From Pinguiococcus pyrenoidosus (lineage: Eukaryota; Sar; Pinguiophyceae; Pinguiochrysidales; Pinguiochrysidaceae), in contig JAAMXY010000076.1 of NCBI GenBank assembly GCA_019677205.1, positions 1 through 57,141 on the forward strand: a stretch of DNA of 57,141 nt, written 5' to 3'. The translations under genes and the position numbers were made by a program. A model generated the notes under the pieces. The model did not search any database and was not told the origin of the DNA. It saw only the letters and a list, made by a program, of their open reading frames with translations. This document shows, piece by piece, positions 53,687 through 57,141 of the stretch (the stretch's first letter is position 1; every line of letters starts with the position of its first letter).

Positions 53687-55774
53687 TCACGCGCGAAGCG
53701 ATTGAAGCATGCGCTGGACTTGGTGGACATTTCCGCGCGCCTCGACAAGCGCGAGCACCTCGGCGACGAGGCCCCGATTGACCGGCGCATCGAGCTCGTT
53801 CGCGGCCGCGACCGACAGAATGTAGCCATTCAACGAGTCGATCTCGAGCTCACGGTTTGAGTCGAAGTCCATCTTCGTCGACGGCAGGTGCGAGCCGTAG
53901 CTGGCGATGGCTTCGATGGTGGCGTCACGGAGCTCTGCGCGGCCGGGAGCGAAGGCCCAGGCATTCTTCATGGCACCATCGGCCTGGAGCACGTCGTAGA
54001 GCTCGTCGAAGAGCTCCACCATCTCCTTCTCATGCCTGCCCACGAGGTTCGCACAGTCGCAGTTTCTGGCGACCGCGAGAAGGTTTCCCGTACAGTTCAC
54101 CAGGAACTTGCTCAGCTTCTGGTAGTAGAAGTCCTCTTCGGACTTCACGGGCACGCCCGCCGCTTCCAAAAACTTGACGATGCGCTGGCCTTCGGGCACG
54201 GGCTCGATGAGCCAGGGCTCGTGGCCGTTCTTCACCTCCATGTCGATGGACCCGTCCGGGTGCGCCTTGCACGCGTAGCCACCGCGGGTGACGCAGGACA
54301 CGGGCCTGGCGCAGTGCTCGAGCGACTCCGGCACGTGCGCAAATCCGTTGTGGACCATGCCCACGACGGGGGGCCCGTCCTGCTCGGCGCCGAGCGAGGA
54401 CGCGAGGTCCGCCGCGGCCTGCCGCAGCGAGTGCGTCTTCGTCGTGATGAAGGCGACGTCCACGCTGAGATCCTTGGGAAGCTCTCCCACAATCTGGACG
54501 CCGTGCTTCTCGTAGATGTTCTCCGCGACGTCCTGGTTGCTGGACTCGGGCCGCGTCTTGAGGATCACGTCCCGGTCCAGGTTGTTGCGCGCCGACGACA
54601 CGGCCAGGTAGGTGCCCACGTGGCCGGCGCCGACGATGACGACCGAGTCCTTGGCAGAAGCCGTGGCCTCGCTCCGGCTCTCGCTCCCGGTTCCGCCGCC
54701 GCTTCGGCTGGCCCTCCCGCTGCGGTCGACCATGGTGGAGAAGGTGCGTCCGGTGATGCCGTGGGAGCTGATGCCGCTGCCGGCGGCGGCGGCTCTGCGG
54801 TTCTGCTGCAGGCGCAGGAAGGGGCTGGGCGCCGGGTCCTGCTTCTTCGTGGCGGTGAAGGCGCCCCACACGAAGCGGCCTTCCTCGACGGCCCCGACGC
54901 GGTCCGAGAGCGACTGGCGGAAGTTGAGGGCGTAGTCCTTGTCGACGCCCTTGGCGACCATCTCGTCCAGCTTGTCGTCGATGCGCTGCACCATGCCCTT
55001 GAGGAAGGCGGGCAGGTGCTCGGAGAAGTCCATGAAGCCCACGGCGCCGAAGTCGGCCTCCTGCAGATCGGCCAGGTAGTCGCTGGGCCGGTACATCACC
55101 ACGGTGGCATTGCGGTCCGTGAAGGAGCGCAGCTCGTCCGCCGTGGCGTCCTCGCCCGCCATGATGTCCGAGAAGCACAGGGCAGCGCCGGGCTTGAGCA
55201 CGCGATTGATCTCCTTGAGCAGGGCCGGCTTGTTCTTGGAGTGGCAGATGACTTCCTCGGACCAGACGCCGTCGAAGCGCTGCGTCCACTCCTCGGGCAA
55301 GCCGTCGGCGTCGAAGTCGCCCTGGCGAGTGTCGAAGTTGTCCTGGATGCCCAGTCGCGTCGCCTCCTCCTCGGCCAACTTGTTCTGCAACGCGCCGAGG
55401 TTGAAGCCCGTGACTTTGCAGCCAAAGCGCCGGATATTGGCGTGCGCCGCGCTGCCATGGCCAGAGCCCAGGTCCAGCAGCTGCTGGCTGGGGCCCAGCC
55501 TCCCCTGCAGCTGCACCTGCAGCAGGGTGCCCATGACGTCCACGACGTTCTGCGACTTCTGCGCGACGCTCTCGTCTTCACGGAGCGTCAACCCATAGTG
55601 GATCCCGCCGTCGCCGCCGCCCATGACGGTCTTGTAGAACTCGATGGCGGCCGACGAGTCGTACTGCACCTTGACCTGCTCGGCCAGCTCGCTGCTCGCC
55701 GGCTTGCCTCCGCAGCTCCTGGTGGCGGCGCGGCGCGCGGCCTCCGCGACATACAGGCGGCTTCTGCACAGCAT
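53687..55774 (-). CDS. Fusion of SAM-dependent methyltransferase (SDMT-like) and ketopantoate-reductase-like domain
   Basis: One open frame of 695 residues. Residues about 30-320 are a class I methyltransferase: IHYGLTLREDE resembles the start of sarcosine/dimethylglycine N-methyltransferases, which make glycine betaine; motif I is LLDLGSGHGSAA (99-110), followed by VWSEEVICHSKNK and VLKPGAALCFSDIM. A Gly/Ser/Arg-rich linker (about 320-375) contains HGITGRTFSTM, which looks like an embedded transit peptide. Residues about 376-690 are ApbA/PanE-like: VVIVGAGHVGTYLAVS binds the nucleotide; KLSKFLVNCTGN and ELEIDSLNGYI match catalytic Lys/Asn and Glu/Asp regions of 2-dehydropantoate 2-reductase. 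The N-terminus (LCRSRLYVAEAARRAATRS) suggests organellar import. Substrates of either half are not proven. Confidence 0.9.
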   Translation of the reverse strand: MLCRSRLYVAEAARRAATRSCGGKPASSELAEQVKVQYDSSAAIEFYKTVMGGGDGGIHYGLTLREDESVAQKSQNVVDVMGTLLQVQLQGRLGPSQQLLDLGSGHGSAAHANIRRFGCKVTGFNLGALQNKLAEEEATRLGIQDNFDTRQGDFDADGLPEEWTQRFDGVWSEEVICHSKNKPALLKEINRVLKPGAALCFSDIMAGEDATADELRSFTDRNATVVMYRPSDYLADLQEADFGAVGFMDFSEHLPAFLKGMVQRIDDKLDEMVAKGVDKDYALNFRQSLSDRVGAVEEGRFVWGAFTATKKQDPAPSPFLRLQQNRRAAAAGSGISSHGITGRTFSTMVDRSGRASRSGGGTGSESRSEATASAKDSVVIVGAGHVGTYLAVSSARNNLDRDVILKTRPESSNQDVAENIYEKHGVQIVGELPKDLSVDVAFITTKTHSLRQAAADLASSLGAEQDGPPVVGMVHNGFAHVPESLEHCARPVSCVTRGGYACKAHPDGSIDMEVKNGHEPWLIEPVPEGQRIVKFLEAAGVPVKSEEDFYYQKLSKFLVNCTGNLLAVARNCDCANLVGRHEKEMVELFDELYDVLQADGAMKNAWAFAPGRAELRDATIEAIASYGSHLPSTKMDFDSNRELEIDSLNGYILSVAAANELDAPVNRGLVAEVLALVEARGNVHQVQRMLQSLRA

Positions 55775-57141
55775 GGTGGGGGCGGGCGGATGGCACCTGC
55801 GGGCGCGGTCGAGTGCGGGCGCTGCGGCTGCGAGACGGACGGAAGGGAGGGGGAGGGCTTCGGAGAGCTGGGAGGACGGGGATCGGGGCGGAGTTTGGCG
55901 TCGCCGCCTGACTTGAGGCGGAGGAACTGACGCCAGATTTTTTTTGCTTCTTCATCTCTCGTGAGTTTCATGGCCGCCACACGGCCGGAAAAAGGGAGTG
56001 ACTATAACATACGGGGAGATGCGCCAGGCGCCACCAGCTGCAGCCACTGGATGCCTATATTTATGGTGAATAAGGGGATTGCTGCGGATGTTCTTGCGAA
56101 GCAGCCGCCAATCGCTGAACGCAGAATTCCGTGCGCGCCAATGGCGGAAGGACACAGCGTAGACTGGTCGACGCATGCGTCATCGGGAATAGCGGCGCAA
56201 CGTGAGCTATCCGCCAATCAACTTTGAAAGCGCTGCACGTCTTGGGCGGCTGCGGATGCTGCAAGACGTCCCAAAACGGAAGAGCATTCCCCGCCACAGC
56301 CAATCCGCGCTCCCGCACTTGAGCGCGGGAACGGCGGGCGAGAACAAGCTCGCATGATTGGCGGGAGGCATCCCGGTCTGCACCACGTTTCGCAGCCGCG
56401 GCTCCACCCACCGTCACGATCAATAGCAACGTCAGCAGGAAGCCGTTGTTTCAAGTTGTGGACCGTCCGGAACGTCGCGCCAACCGGCCACAAAGTTGTC
56501 GTCATCAGTATTTTATGAAATATTTATAGATATTTTATACTTTAAAATAGTCTTCCTGGTTGGTTTCCTATGTTGTACCAAGGTACCGTACTGGTATGTT
56601 CAAAAACCGGCTTCCCGCCAAGATCGAGGGCGTGCCGTGGATCCATTCCATCCAATTCCAAGGGAATTATTAGCATGGGGTGGAAGCTCATCTGAAGCGA
56701 CCTCTCGCCGCAGCATACTGACTGGCCAAACGTTCCATTCAAAAAATTAAAATTTTGGTCCTTATCCATCAAATCCATTGCCGAACAAGGGCGTACCAGG
56801 CTTTTCTTGTTGCGCTTCCTGTTTGGACGCCTTTTTCGCGGGGCAGGCGCGATTTCGGTCGATGACCTGCGTCAATGTGGCCCGAAAGGCTTCCCCTCTG
56901 TGACCTGACGGACGGGCCGATCTGAGAGAAGTGTCAGGCGGGTTGCAGAACGAGTTTTCGTCCCTACAACGTCTTAGCTGGCCCCATTTGGAAACCAGCT
57001 ACTGCTTCCGCAGAGCAGCAAGTTCTGTGGCGCTCTGCCCCCTCCCCTCCAGATCGGTGCCTCATGCAGACTCGGCAGCGAAGCAAGAGGCGGCGTAGGA
57101 CGATTCCTTCGAGCGCAACGGGAGCTTCGAGAGCATGCAGC
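55775..57141. other. 1.4-kb terminal region without a recognised gene
   Basis: No gene supported. A 250-base AT-rich patch (about 56505-56765) interrupts otherwise GC-rich sequence. The first 150 bases probably hold the promoter and 5' leader of the fusion enzyme gene. Confidence 0.4.

Noticed and set aside
53888-55930. 680-codon plus-strand frame
   Set aside because: Antisense to the methyltransferase-reductase fusion, which has clear catalytic motifs.

Overview
The window is a piece of nuclear genome from a GC-rich, intron-bearing microbial eukaryote. Evidence: the RNA polymerase II second-largest subunit, a cytosolic ribosomal protein L7, BTB, bZIP and PHD/bromodomain proteins, and GT-AG introns mostly of 70-160 nt that rejoin conserved protein blocks in frame. 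There are no operons. A Dbl-type RhoGEF, which land plants lack, next to a giant cadherin/IPT receptor with a multipass C-terminus, a sarcosine/dimethylglycine methyltransferase-like enzyme and a complete-looking histidine enzyme suggests an algal or other protist lineage such as a stramenopile or haptophyte. I cannot name the organism from this sequence.

Layout. 0-5 kb: a bZIP protein with hydrophobic C-terminal segments, then a nine-exon gene for an unrecognised helical protein. 5-9 kb: RPB2 (minus strand, three exons), starting at a divergent AT-rich spacer shared with a 772-residue coiled-coil protein. 11.8-16 kb: MoaC (minus), a T1/BTB (KCTD-like) protein, and a HIS4-type histidine enzyme lacking the dehydrogenase domain. 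16-23 kb: an intronless minus-strand chromatin reader with three PHD/extended-PHD cassettes, a bromodomain and a Tudor-like end. 23.4-24.3 kb: ribosomal protein L7. 24.6-28.9 kb: a seven-exon IQ-DH-PH-PX-FERM-like-PH protein (minus). 29.7-31.1 kb: ribose-5-phosphate isomerase A in eight exons. 31.5-33.5 kb: a small LRR protein, then a MnmH/SelU-type tRNA 2-selenouridine synthase (minus). 35.1-48.1 kb: one uninterrupted 13-kb reading frame for a 4341-residue cadherin/IPT membrane protein. 48.3-51.1 kb: thioredoxin reductase (minus) divergent from a U1-type zinc-finger, WBP4-like splicing protein. 51.6-52.7 kb: an unrecognised four-exon minus-strand gene. 53.7-55.8 kb: a methyltransferase fused to a ketopantoate-reductase-like domain (minus). 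The last 1.4 kb has no gene that I can support.

The genes are mostly independent housekeeping or signalling loci arranged as divergent and convergent pairs. The most unusual items are the methyltransferase-reductase fusion, the RhoGEF-PX-FERM-like architecture, a nuclear MnmH with an altered P-loop, and the giant adhesion-type receptor. Exon coordinates were worked out by hand from splice signals, reading phase and family conservation, and have not been checked against transcripts.
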